From Fasciolopsis buskii (taxonomy: Eukaryota > Platyhelminthes > Trematoda > Plagiorchiida > Fasciolidae), in assembly GCA_008360955.1 (NCBI GenBank), contig LUCM01000631.1, positions 61,290 through 125,289 of the forward strand: DNA of 64,000 nt, read 5' to 3'. The position numbers and the translations under genes were made by a program. The number at the start of each line of letters is the position of its first letter. Position 1 is the stretch's first letter. Below, one piece after another: positions 12,344 to 23,329 of this stretch. The notes beneath the pieces are model-generated. The model was not told where the DNA came from. It made no database searches and was given only the letters and a program-made list of their open reading frames with translations.

Positions 12344-14780
12344 AAAACATCATCATCATCTTTCAGCGTTAAACAGCAAGGCAAGCCTCACTGACCGCTG
12401 ACTTCTCACCAGAGTTACAAGTTTCTATAAAAAGAGTGAATATCCAAGGGGAACAGGGAGTGGACCTACGCAGGTGGGAAAAGATACGATGCTGTTGCAG
12501 GCAACACACGGAACAGTCTAACTTAACAAACGCACTCTTTCAATCATTCTGATTCGATAGAAAATGACAACATGATCGCCACTGTTCACGGTTCACTGCT
12601 AGATCNTTCACTGTCTCCAGCCAGCTAGTTGACGAGTCTTTTGGACCCCAGTCACGAAAACATGAGACACCTACTTTACTTAAATTTGCTGTACATTTTC
12701 TCATCCCGCGTTGGCATATCATCCGTTGGCCTCCACATGGCTTCTCCTATTCCTTGGGAGGAACACAAAATAGTACACGATGTGGTAGACGAGTGTTTGT
12801 CATACGCAACACGTGACCCAGCCAACGTAGTCTACCAAGTTTCATACGCTGAAACATGTATTCTCAGAATTGGCACCTAGTATTGGATTCCTTACCTCCT
12901 CATTACTCACCCGGTCATTCCATCCAATCCTAGCGATACTACGTAGATATCGGTGGTCGAAAACCTTCAGCTGACGAACATCTCTCACACACATACTCCA
13001 TGTCTCGGAACCGTACGACAGAACTGATCGCATTGCGGCACAGTAAATACGATCTGGCGGACGCCATAAGTGCTTCAGTCCATCGTAAGCTGCTCGAGCC
13101 TTGGATGTATGCGTATTTACCTTCACCATCGTTCGACGCGCAGCTACCAAGCAAGGTAGGTGAAACGGTCCACAATCGTTAGTTCCTCTTCGCTCGGCAC
13201 CAAATTTGGCACTGCTGTCGTCCAGTCCTGCAACAGCACTTTACACTTTGAAGGTGCAAAGCACATACCACATACCGAGCAACCGAACTCGAGAGTCTGT
13301 CTAGTGCGCGTTGTGCATGGTCCGTAGACTCGAAAAGGCACACAACGTCATCTGCGTAATCTGGGTCACATGGCTTGCTTCCACTTCCCAGTTCGACTCC
13401 TACATCCTCGAGACTTCCTAAAGCATCTTCCATTACTTCGTCCATAACGAAGTTGAACAGGAATGAAGAGATAGGACGCCCTTCTCGAACGTTACTACTT
13501 GTTTCCACTGAACTGGATAGTTCACCGTCCACCCTAACGCGACCATAGGTATGCGAGTACAATGCTCGCAACAGGTTAACGAACTTCGTTGGCATACCCT
13601 TCCGGTGGCGAGCACTGAATAGTGCTGGTCGATCCACGGAGTCGAAAGCACCTTTCAAGTCGAGGAAGACTACGATCGTAGGGCGCGGGTGCATTTGGCG
13701 CGTTTCAAGTATCTGGTCGATGCAACCTCGACCTGGCCGAAATCCGGCCTGTTGTTCGCGGATATTACTCTCGCGAATCGATGTCGAACAATGCAGCATT
13801 ATCAAAGCCAATACTTTCGTAATTATCGAAATTAAACTAATCCCACGATGATTGCTGCAGTCATTCCGTGTGCCGTTCTTGAAGATTGGTGTAATCAGTG
13901 ACTCGCCCCGCGATAACGGGATACGTTCCTCGTTCCAAATATCATGAATCAAGGAGGTAAAGAATTTCGCCAGAGCTTCTCCGCCCAATTTGAAAAGAAC
14001 TGGGTAAGGTCGTCGGGACCGGCTGTTTTCCTCCTCTTCAGAAGCCGCATATTCGACTGCACTTCCACTTCCGTTGGGGGATCAAGTGACACCTCCCGAG
14101 GATTTGCGGCTGCAGACGTCGGCCTAAGTAAGTTAGCTTATAGCCAGCTAAACTGTTCCTCGAAATGCTCTGTCCAACGGTTCAGCCTTTGTTGTCTACC
14201 ATGGATGAGCTCTCCATTCGTATCGCACACGACTTCACTAGCCGAAGTCCGCCGCCCACCGCTGTCACGTATGAGCTTAAACAGTCTTTGACTGTTACCT
14301 GAAGCGGCCGCTTCCCCCATCTCTTCGGCTACCATAACCTACCAGTTTTCACGGTCATTCTTAGGGCTTATAGTCAACTGGCGCTGCAACGATTGACCTA
14401 CCTTATTCACCTCTTTGCAGTTAGGAAGTTGGCGTTTTTGCTCCATTAGACGCCGCGACCCTTTCGGGATTCAGTTTCTCTGATGGACCCTAGATCTAGG
14501 ATCACAGGCAAAATCTGCTGCCAAGTGCATAGCCATCTCAATTTGATCCCACTGCTCGTCTACATTGCTGCTCGTGGAAGTTCTCAGTTCCTCAAATAGT
14601 TTCTCATGATAGCTATTGCGAGCAGCCGGATCAGACAGACGTTCGATAGCCAATCGGGTTTGTAGCCTGCATCGATGTCCGTTGAGCTGCAGTGAAAATC
14701 GCAGTAAAACTAACACATAATCCGATTCGACGTAGGTGGTCTAGTACGATCTACAGTTCTGAACAGAACCGCGCGAACGA
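12344..14780 (-). mobile_element. RTE-type retrotransposon, best-preserved copy (linker, reverse transcriptase, C-terminal tail, microsatellite 3' end)
   Basis: A minus-strand RTE element. From 14,716 to 14,145 comes the linker after the endonuclease (SDPAARNSYHEKLFEELRTS; later SGNSQRLFKLIRDSGGRRTS; RLNRWTEHFEEQFSWL). From 13,988 to 13,179 a 269-codon frame holds the reverse transcriptase: LITPIFKNGTRNDCSNHRG, QQAGFRPGRGCIDQI, catalytic FLDLKGAFDSVDRPAL, REGRPISSFLFNFVMDEVME and DYADDVV. Both catalytic aspartate motifs are intact, while the usual VRQGCP is REGRP. A frame change near 13,280 continues as FAPSKCKVLLQDWTTAVPNL and EELTIVDRFTYLAW. Further shifts lead to RSVLSYGSETWS and ARIGWNDRVSNEEV, and the end reads WGPKDSSTSWLET. 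It stops at a (CAT)n run at 12,345-12,358, that is (ATG)n on the element strand, typical of RTE 3' ends. Multiple frameshifts make it non-autonomous. An N lies at 12,606. Confidence 0.88.
12345..12358. repeat. (CAT)n run marking the 3' end of the RTE copy
   Basis: Short trinucleotide run ('catcatcatcatc'). The same junction, (CAT)n followed by near-identical element sequence, occurs at 62,197, so it is the native 3' terminus of this RTE subfamily rather than a chance microsatellite. Confidence 0.75.
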
Positions 14781-15479
14781 TAGCCTACTGCAATATGGTT
14801 GTTCTGACTGAGACCAACTGTCCAGGCGCTAAGCAGAAGAACGATTAGGGTTCTCAGTCAAAGCATTTGGTTCTGACAAAAGCCTCATCTCAGGGCAGTG
14901 GGGTGTAACTGAGTGGAAGCCCATCTACTTGGGTCAATTATTCTTCCTCTCGTTTTTCTGACTGAGCTGCTAACTCAGATCAACAAGGAGACTACTTCGT
15001 CAGGCCTCTACCCATTGACCTTCTCGGCATGATTGGATCTCCGTCTTGAAATAAACAATCCTGTATAGCTGATTGGATCATGCAGGCACGCAAGCCCTCG
15101 TACCACGTTATGGTGTAGTCTCGTTGTGACAGGAAAGAGAACGCCACAATGCTGACCTGATTTTATCCACCGATAGCTAATCCTTGTGGCTCTTTGTAAA
15201 ATTGGCCCTTTTTCCAACGTTTTTTCATTCTCGATTCCTGTCTGTGCTCTACAATCTTCCTGATAAGGCAGTAGTATTTTTATCCTGGCTTGCCTGAACA
15301 TACAGTCTGGTAGTCAGCTTTACTTCACCGCCTTCCTCTCAGTCGCTTCCCTGTTCATGGAGCGACGCAATTATTTCCCTCAGCAGAGGTTTCTGTCGTG
15401 AATTCTTTTGAAACCGTTACCTGCCACTAGCCGCATTCGTTCCCCAAACATGAGAGTTTACTGTGTGGCCGCCACTGTG

Positions 15480-16650
15480 GGTTCCCCCTGCTTCATTCTA
15501 CCATCCAGTTACACTCTCGGTCGACTGCACCCCATAACCACGGGGAAAGCCACTTAGTGTTAATGCGCGTCTTGTTGACCTTCAGCGGAGCTTTGAATGT
15601 AGGTTTCAGACTGAAATTGCCTTCGTTCGTGTTCCACTCGGATTTCCTGTCGTGTATGTTTCTTCAGCAAGTGCACCATCTCGTTTATGTTCTATGTCAG
15701 CCTTGCTGATCCTCACCAAGTTTTCACATCCGGTGTCGCTCTCTTCCTGTCTCGCTTCAGTTTAATGGTGATCTAACATTAACAGCCAATCCAATGCACT
15801 GTTCTGCCGCGGATGACATTCCTCATTGCTTCTTTCCTCATCCTACCACTCGCTAATCCACTGACTGGCGATCACAGTCGTACTGTTCTCAACACATCGC
15901 TTGCTTCGGATCCAGAACGAATCCCTGCCTGGGCTCTCGCTAACCATGTCTACTTCAGTGCTCTCAAGAATTTTCTGTTTCTATTTCACTCAAACATCCC
16001 CCTTATTCTTCCCAGTCGAATTTTGACCCAACTTTCTTTCCTTAGTCACTTGTTGCTGGCCCGGCCCACTACAATGACGAGCGACAACATGGTGATAGCT
16101 TCCGTGTCTCTAAGGTCCACAGGGAAATACGACATATGTCTCGCTATCCAGGAGTCCAATAATTGTTGATATCGATAAATCCACACCAGCTGCGTGATGT
16201 CACCGTTTTTCCACGACGGACAACGTAATTTTTGAGAAGAGATTCTCCACAAGCAACCGTGAACCTTACTAGTTGTAGAATCTTCATTAGAAGGATGAAA
16301 AAGTGAAATCCCCTGATTTTCTTAACGAAGGAGAAAGTGGTTCTGATTCAGTGGGTAGTGTTGGCCGGTCTCATTGAAACAACCTCCAACGCATGCTTCT
16401 TCGCCTCCGTTCGATATTGTGTTCGTTGATAGAAGCCCACGGCGGCCGCTATGGTTTTACAGCCCTGTTTGATACACGTTTTTCCGCTCCCTTAGCGACA
16501 ATTACCATCTTCCGATCCATATTCTTCCCTCATCTTTCGGTTGCAGTTTTGATGGTAAAAATTGAATATGGCACTAGTTTTCATTCAGTGCAGTTGGAAC
16601 CGCTTATAGTCCCGAGTTTAGGTCGACGAAGGCATCCCTCGGGTTGATAA
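15480..16650 (+). mobile_element. Jockey/CR1-like reverse transcriptase remnant
   Basis: Scattered in-frame blocks suggest the C-terminal half of a Jockey- or CR1-like LINE. A decayed FADD box lies near 15,805 (HCSAADDIPHCFF). The region after the catalytic box reads DHSRTVLNTSLASDPERIPA and WALANHVYFSALKNFLFLFH (about 15,860-15,985), closely resembling the 'L..DL..I..W...N.V.FN..KTQ...' segment of these elements. The end (16,460-16,560: FDTRFSAPLATITIFRSIFF) resembles the final block of the same polyproteins. Upstream blocks are heavily damaged. Family placement between Jockey, L2 and CR1 is uncertain. Confidence 0.5.
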
Positions 16651-16659
16651 GAAGTGGTA

Positions 16660-17085
16660 TAACCAATCGCTGCGGTCATTTTCACCCCTTTGTTAGAAAA
16701 CTTTTATCATCTAAATAATTCGTTTAATTTGGCAGTGCGTTTTGTCCACGATCCTTCGTTTGTTGCACCATTAGGAAGCCACTGGCGAAAGGCAGAAACC
16801 AGAACGAGAGAAGATCATTGCAAAAAGAGATAAGCGGAATAGGTGCCGTGTGGTTTTTCTTTCAACGGTGGGTCATACGGAGAAATTGAAACTGGAACTC
16901 TGTATGACATGCAATTTGTTTATGCAACCATCAAGTTCGCTCTTGTACGCCCTGGCTTCCACTGCCACTCCATAGCACGGTTTACTCAAGGATGAAGTGA
17001 AAAAATAGCCACAAGATCATAAGATGGGATTGCCTAGTGGTGCAAGTATTGCGAATGCAAGAGCACCACTAGCTGTCGCATTTAG
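16660..17085. other. No recognisable feature
   Basis: No conserved motif, RNA gene or repeat relationship was seen in this stretch between two retrotransposon remnants. Confidence 0.5.
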
Positions 17086-17089
17086 CCGT

Positions 17090-18270
17090 ACCACTTAAGG
17101 TCTCCAACCGTCGATGCTTTTGGGAGTTCTCGTCCATTCTAAGCTTGAATTTTCACTGGAGCCATTCTGGACAATTCACTGGCTGGGATTTCTATACACA
17201 TCCACCAGTCCATGGACTGACCACCAATACCCGCATCGGGAATCATTGTCTACCGAGAGATCCGCTTTGAAGGAATGTGTGATGCATGTCCCAACCACCT
17301 TGACCTACTCAGGTTCACTGCCTGTTAGGTCAGCTAAACACCACCCCTCAGATCCGATCGTCTAATCTTGGAGTTGCTAGGGTAGTTCTCCTCTTGTATC
17401 CTGGCTTTGCTATGAGGTCACCGGTGTTCAAACAGTTTTTGTATATTTGCTCTTAAAAATCACCCTTTTGAATGGCATAGCGGCCTTACAACTCCCCTGT
17501 AAATTCGACCATTGATCGGTAAGCGGTTATCGTGTCAACGCCATAGATATTTTGAGTTGGCGAATGCTAGCCGAGCCTTCCATGTACGCTGAGACACTGC
17601 ATCCGGGACATAGCCACTTGAAGGTACGTAACCGTCCAAGTAACTATGTCTGTCAACTGCGGTCAATAATGCCCTTCATAGAGCAGCATTCCAGTTTGGG
17701 CCGGTTCAGTCCTCCAGACAGCACTTTAGGTTTCACAGAAGCTCATTTCAGTTGATGCTACAAAATCTCTGAGTTGGTCTGTTAGTATTCGTAATTCGAT
17801 TTGATCTTTCCTATAGAGCATAACACTATCCCCTTGTACCAAGACAGGCAATTTGCTATCCGAACAATTATCAATATCGGCATTCTCACATGAAAATAGA
17901 GCCTGTCCTCACGTATTTCGGTGATCAATTTGGAAAGAGGGGGTGAAAGTTTGCAACCCCGTTGGACATCACTTGTGGTGGATTCGATGAAGGATCGCCA
18001 TGAACATGAACTGAGATGCGGATGTTCACATTCGGTGATTGTAGAAGACAGATGAATTTCTCTGACGCATCTTTCAATGAAGAGCTGTACGACACAGTTG
18101 CCCGCTCGACCGGCTCAATAGCCGCTGTCACGTTAAGGACGATAGAGTTTGTGAACTCACAAGAGGCTTATCTATGTTCTAACACCTGTCGTGTGAAGAA
18201 AGCATGATCAATACAACCCAACTTAGTCGACAAAAGGCTTGATACTTACGTATACTTTCTTCAAGAACAC
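17090..18270 (-). mobile_element. RTE-type retrotransposon fragment, reverse transcriptase to C-terminus
   Basis: Minus-strand decayed RTE. From 18,200 down, a damaged RT motif A reads FTNSIVLNVTAAIEPVERAT, followed by DASEKFICLLQSPNVNIRIS and VHVHGDPSS (18,110-17,980), equivalent to 'PEKF(I/V)NLLQ.LY.NTR.RV..YG.LSS'. Next comes a GCKLSPPLSKL block near 17,950. Around 17,740-17,590 a scrambled FAPSKCKVLL/FTYLGS region contains SPGCSVS-like sequence. Near 17,260-17,120 a frame reads GYWWSVHGLVD, matching the 'GGQSMTWRRGM' tail. The part at 18,100-18,260 is the inverted counterpart of 29,628-29,795 in another copy. Many stops; inactive. Confidence 0.65.
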
Positions 18271-18639
18271 TCGTTAGTCAAAGAGGACCCAACCCATAAG
18301 TAGCTTATCTGCAAACTTATCAATTCATAAATTTAACAAAAGTACTCATCCTTTCCTGTTACTTTTTAGAATCATCAATCCGCACTGCCCCATCGGTATT
18401 TCCTCTTTCCCCAGGTTAACTCTTGGAGCTTTGCCAGTTTCTATTCTGATGCTTCGCCACTGTGTTTGGTAAGGGACAGAGACAGCTTACCTGGTGAAGT
18501 GTCCGAAAGCCCACTTCTTTAATGACTTCCATTTATGCGTGATGACTGCATGGTAAGAAAAGTTGCAGCGAGCAAAACTCACCCAATCTTTCAGCGTTCT
18601 AATTGGTGACTGTGAAGATGATGGGGACCCTATGCTCCG

Positions 18640-18722
18640 CATTGGCCGGCGGGGTGTTCGAATGGCTAAAACGTCTTTTATAGCAAAAAGTCTGAGATTC
18701 GAATCCCAGCTCCACAGGTCAC
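18640..18722 (+). repeat. tRNA-like SINE segment
   Basis: Contains a clear B-box-like sequence 'gattcgaatcc' at 18,696-18,706. An A-box-like 'ttcgaatggctaaaacg' lies about 40 bases upstream, the internal RNA polymerase III promoter layout of tRNAs. The T-arm has a mismatch and the acceptor ends do not pair, so this looks like a degenerate tRNA-derived SINE head, not a working tRNA. Confidence 0.45.
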
Positions 18723-18729
18723 TTTAATG

Positions 18730-19540
18730 GTAAACATTAAATCGACTCCTCCCGACTCGTTACCACGCCTGACCTATTGGGACCTTGTTCAGTTGTACGT
18801 CACTCCAACTTTTAGGGCCAAGGTCGTCGGCTACCCTGCTTCACGTGCTTTGGAGCCCAGGGGCCATAGTGCGCACTCCTTCAACTATACATACGTGATG
18901 CACATGATAAAAAAATGAAAGGTTCACTGTCATTGAGTCGATTAAACTGTGCTGTCTCCATTGCGATAGAAGATGCTCCTGTAACCGAATCAGTAAGTTG
19001 TGGGATTCTTTCATTATCTCGATTTTCACGGACTGATACTGGCCTCAGCCTTTTCCTTTTGCTTACACTTACCACTTCTCGTGGACTTCTGATGACCCGA
19101 CGTCATAGGGGTTTTCGCAACTCATTGCATGTAACATTCAGATGGACGGGTTTGTGAGGATCCGTCAGACCAACTAACTTCAAAGATGTCTGTCATATGC
19201 AAGGCCCATATTATCTAGAGTCTTGGTTGGCGTTTTAATTTGTTTCGAATGTTCTATCGGACCCTGGGTATTTGGCCGAGTTATTGACGTAACTGAATTG
19301 TGCGATTACTGCATCGTAAAAGTTGTTCAGCACGCGTAGTTTTCGTGCTGATGCAACCACAGGCTAGAGGCAAGCAGGAGAGAGCACGGACCATGGCGTG
19401 ATCTGAGTTCATATTTGTGAAGCAGAATGATCAATACTAGTCGATCGATCTACTCCATCGATGGCCAATGCTCATATAGGCAATTTGAGTCCAACTCTGA
19501 ACACTGCGTCTTTTGAGCGAGTGTCGCTTCTCATAACAAA
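18730..19540. other. No recognisable feature
   Basis: Several overlapping short open frames on both strands, none with recognisable motifs. The first part may be the body of the tRNA-like SINE just upstream. Confidence 0.35.
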
Positions 19541-19549
19541 ACTTGTTCC

Positions 19550-19921
19550 CTAGAAACGGTCTATGATAAGAAGCTGCTTGAACGAAGCAATCGCCCTTGG
19601 GAGTTCTTCATCGCTTGGAACAACAAACAAATCCTCAATGTGGTTTCTTTCGTGTCCGAACATCGGACCTAGTACTTTCATCACCAACGGCGGCAATTTT
19701 CTTTCATGGTGCACGTGGCAGCAGTTAAAATTAATCACAGTAGAACTCAGGAGAACAGTAATGGTTTGGGGCGTACACAGACATGGCAAACAAACAACAG
19801 GTTTCATTTGATTAGACTCGGCAAAGCTAATTACAAACGGTTGGCTATTGAATGAGAAAGTCCTGAACTTCGTTTTGACACCGATATGACCACATGTGCT
19901 CAAAATAGCATAGTCTGACAC
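19550..19921 (-). CDS. Unrecognised 123-codon open frame
   Basis: An uninterrupted minus-strand frame that ends in a compositionally protein-like stretch (PPLVMKVLGPMFGHERNHIE, then DLFVVPSDEELPRAIASFKQ). I do not recognise a family. The N-terminal half is rich in Cys, Thr and Val and looks less like protein. It could be a terminal exon of an unknown gene, a mobile-element fragment or chance. No clear acceptor was found directly before the better half. Confidence 0.2.
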   Translation of the reverse strand: MSDYAILSTCGHIGVKTKFRTFSFNSQPFVISFAESNQMKPVVCLPCLCTPQTITVLLSSTVINFNCCHVHHERKLPPLVMKVLGPMFGHERNHIEDLFVVPSDEELPRAIASFKQLLIIDRF

Positions 19922-20309
19922 GTATTTTATTTCTTCTTACTCTGATTAATTCTCCCTCTAGTTAAAATCACAACCATGGTCATCCGTGGTACCTCATTTG
20001 ATTCTTATATCACAGAACTAAACTTAGTTGGATTCCCCATTCTGACTTTTGATACTCCTGAAGACATTTTCTTTGGGTACCCTAACTTCAGCTCCTCGCT
20101 TAAATTCCACCACCCCAAGTCGGTGGAACATTAGTGCGACACGAAAAAAGAACGAAGTCCTGCATCAGGTAACTTTCTCAGTTTTGTTACAAAGGGTTTT
20201 TTGTTCCTAGGCTGTTTTCCCCGTGTTGTTCGAATTAGCTTTCCGAATGCAGTTCAAGGGCTTTGCTTCATACATCCAGTCCATTGAATCGCTGTCTCAC
20301 CAAGACGAC

Positions 20310-20390
20310 TGATAATCCTAGGTTCGAACTCATGACCCTACAGATCTTGAACTCCTTATCCACTTGACCAACACCGGTGCAATTTTGAGC
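20310..20390 (-). repeat. tRNA-like SINE segment (minus strand)
   Basis: On the minus strand an A box 'tggtcaagtgg' (20,360-20,370) is followed by a B box 'gagttcgaacc' (20,321-20,331), both close to polymerase III consensus and at tRNA spacing. The flanks do not form a convincing acceptor stem, so a tRNA-derived SINE is more likely than a functional tRNA. Confidence 0.5.
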
Positions 20391-20399
20391 TATTGGCTT

Positions 20400-22130
20400 G
20401 TTGTCTGTGACAGGCTTACTGTACTAGTGTTTCCTAACGTGTAACAGCGATGCATTATTCCTACACTTCCATGGACGACCTGAGCTTTAATTTTGAACGA
20501 CGAGGCTTCATGCTAGCAGCTTGTATTTCTCAGTCTTGGAAAAATCCACTGGTAATTTGAATGTATGTGCAGTGTTTGTTTTCCATGTTGTCAGTCTTAC
20601 TACATAGTTTTTTTCATCTTACGAATCCTTGAATTATACCGTACCCATCGTCTCCTACGCAGCCGCCGTTAAAGCAACCTCCACAGTCTGTCTCTTATGG
20701 AGGTAAGCTGATTTTACTGTGAGTCAACTTTTGAGGATTGCTTCAAAATCTGCTATATATATTGTCACAGGTTGATATTCGTCATGGATCATGTGCATTT
20801 GTTTGGTGTCGTGTTTGTTTTGGTTCATATAGTTCGCTTCCCTTGTTAAATTTTACTTTTCTGCCCCACGTGCTTGAACGTTTTTTAAGAATTGAGTTAG
20901 TCTGCTTATGTCATTAATGTTACTTTTTTTGCGTTGTAATTGCTCATTTCCCAATGATAATGCTCGGCTTCAGATTTTCGTTTCATCGACAGGTAGAGTT
21001 TTAGAGGGGAATAAGACATTGTAATACCACCACTCCCTCAATGTTGTATTTCTTCGTCCCAGCGATCAATTGCATCCATATTGTCCCATTGTTTCTTCTG
21101 GCTCTAACCCCTATAACTGTGGTAGATGCTGATTTTGACGCATGCCGCTTATAAGCGCTCATAGAAATTCGGACATGATTGTGGTTTGGTAAGCAAAAGT
21201 TTGAAATTTCTCGCATTATCAGCCTTTCATACGTAATCGTGGGGTATACCCATTTGATCTACTGCTGCAATGTGTTGCTGAAACAATTCCTCACCGGTAG
21301 TTTCAGTTTCAATTTTGTACGACCATTAACCTAGCACCGACTTGCTCTTGTTTCGGCGGCTACCTTAAAACACTATCTACCTAAGGAACGGGGAAGATCG
21401 ATTGCAAAATTGTAAGCTGAATAATTATATGATAGTGGAAACATTTCCAATGCAAGCGGACTGAACCATACCGTTTATTCTGTTCAACGGCTGCTTGGGG
21501 AATCCCACTATCCGTCGTCTTATGAATAGATTTTGAGGCACGACAGTGACAGGGTATTGTGAATAAATCTGAACAGTTGCAGTTCACTTTTCTTACACAA
21601 GGATGATCTGCGTGTAACCGTAATGGTCGCGTTGTTATTGGCAAGTAGCCGTGAAATACAACTGAACAAAAACTTAAGACTCAGTTTACTCTTCTTCATC
21701 ATTCTTGTTATTAATTCCATAATTGTTGTCGGTGATTTTTACGCGTTTTAATCAACGTACTTTTCGGTTGGTTCCAACGTTTCTTCATTATCTAGCTATT
21801 TTCTCTGTATGCATGTGTTGTTGAAGTAACACAAAATCGCATTGTTCTAAAGTATTTGAGCCGAAACCCAGACATTGATGAAATCAAATACTTTTCCAGA
21901 CTCATCTGCCGGACAGCTTGCTTATCCTTCTGCTAACTATGTTGTGATTTCTTCCAAGTGGTATTTAGGTTTCACTTGTGTTGCACAACTGAAAGGTCAT
22001 GTATTACGGCCTGTTGCTGCATTGAAAATCAGGTAGTTCAAATGGAAAATATTGTTGAGTCGTTTCGGATAAATTAATATTATTTTAACCACATGGAAGA
22101 AAAATAGGATTGATTACAAGTTTTGTGACA
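20400..22130. other. No firm feature; one weak exon candidate at about 20,665-20,706
   Basis: A short open stretch bordered by 'tcctacgcag' and a consensus donor 'ggag|gtaagc' reads PPLKQPPQSVSYG in one frame and could be a small exon, but has no known family. The rest of the interval shows no motif that I can support. Confidence 0.2.
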
Positions 22131-22139
22131 TGCTTATTG

Positions 22140-22445
22140 TATCCACGACACGGAAGGGGCATGTCACATTGAGCCCACTACACGGGGTAAGGAAGAACCG
22201 GCAACCATGACCCTGAAACTTGAACTGACATAGAATCAAACAAGGTTTCATTAAGTCAGGCGTGATAACGAGCCCGGCGATAGCGAATTACCATCTACCA
22301 CGGTGAGCTTGTTCCGACCGAGTAGTCCTTAATTAATGGTCTTCCACCATAAGCAACCAGATCATGAGGCACCGTTTCAACAAGGACGATTCAGTTGGTC
22401 ATAGCGAGACTAGGTGATATTGCTAAGTACCACAGGGACTGGCGT
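22140..22445 (+). repeat. Interspersed repeat A, copy 2 (5' part)
   Basis: Matches 54,430-54,560: shared order 'ccggcaaccatgaccctgaa' / 'actgacatagaatcaaa' / 'tttcattaagtcaggcgtga' / 'taacgagcccggcga'. The following 100 bases match the middle of repeat A only loosely ('gagactaggtgatattg', 'ccacagggactggcg'). This copy defines the left part of the repeat, absent from copies at 6,520 and 34,830. Confidence 0.6.
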
Positions 22446-22736
22446 TCTTGTATTAAAAGTATTTCCGTTTCTCTGTCTTATGGTCTTTTGGATTTTCCTT
22501 TTCTGTTCTTCAAAGCAACGTGGTGGTAATGTTAGCGGTTATACAGACTGAACCGAACTAGCGTAGCATTGAATGGTAAAAGAATGTCAGAGGTACAGTG
22601 AAATCGATAGCCTAATAAATGTTCACTTTTTCAGTTATTCGTATTCATGCCAATACATAACATTAAATATGGTCTGGAGATGGTTCAAGGGAAATTGTCC
22701 GTTTGCATTCACATCAGTTCACAACTCTAAGAATGC

Positions 22737-22791
22737 GTTTGTGTGTATGTGTAGTTGGTCAATTTGTCACACGATCAGGTTGTAGACCACT
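22737..22791 (+). repeat. Left arm of 55-bp terminal inverted repeat
   Basis: Starts 'gtttgtgtgtatgtgtagtt' and ends 'ggttgtagaccact'. It equals the reverse complement of 23,148-23,202 except at two positions. Similarity stops abruptly on both sides. Confidence 0.9.
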
Positions 22792-23147
22792 GCCAGATTC
22801 TGCAGCCTCATTTACCTGCTCCTGTGGGACCAGGTATATTGGCCGCACGACCAGGCGTCTGTCCGATCGCGTTCGAGAACACCTCCCGGCTTGGTTGAGC
22901 ACAGGAACAATTAAGGCAATCACTTGCGCGGTGTGTTCACACCTTGTCGAGTCAAACCACTCAGTGAATGTGACAAGTGCTTTTCGCACCATCTACAAAG
23001 TTAGGAGCGGACAATCAAGAACTGTCAAGTGTCGCATCTTGAACACAGCCGAAGCCGTATCTATCCGTTTGTGACCCCCCTCTATGCGCTCAGAAACAAT
23101 TTGTCCAGACTCTTAAACTTCCCTGGCCCACTTGTCATTATCCAACA

Positions 23148-23202
23148 AGTGGTCTACAACCTGATCGTGTGACAAATTGACCAATTACACATACACACAA
23201 AT
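23148..23202 (-). repeat. Right arm of 55-bp terminal inverted repeat
   Basis: Begins 'agtggtctacaacctgatcg' and lies just after the decayed end of the Penelope-like coding region. It pairs with 22,737-22,791. Confidence 0.9.
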
Positions 23203-23329
23203 GTTCACTTCTTGGTTTTTAAGAAAAGTTTTGGATAAATGTAATTATAAAGTGAATAATTGGCGGGATTCAATAAGACATGTAACCTAAAAGTTTGAGC
23301 GAGGAATCAGTTTGCGCTCCACTGTCAGA

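Larger units (their letters stand above)
22737..23202 (+). mobile_element. Penelope-like element 3' segment (GIY-YIG endonuclease) bounded by 55-bp inverted repeats
   Basis: The open frame from about 22,790 to 23,071 encodes the C-terminal GIY-YIG endonuclease of Penelope-like retroelements. It has a Cys pair and YIG box (CSCGTRYIGRTTRRLSDRVR), then EHLPAW, SHLVESNHSV and the conserved tail IYKVRSGQSRT ... ILNTAEAVSIRL. After a frame change this is followed by PPLCAQKQFVQTLKLPWP-like residues. The reverse transcriptase is missing. Uniquely, the segment sits between inverted repeats at 22,737-22,791 and 23,148-23,202, which differ at only two of 55 positions. Penelope-like elements are known for terminal repeats in mixed orientation; this compact arrangement could be a tail-only, fold-back derivative. 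Confidence 0.82.
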
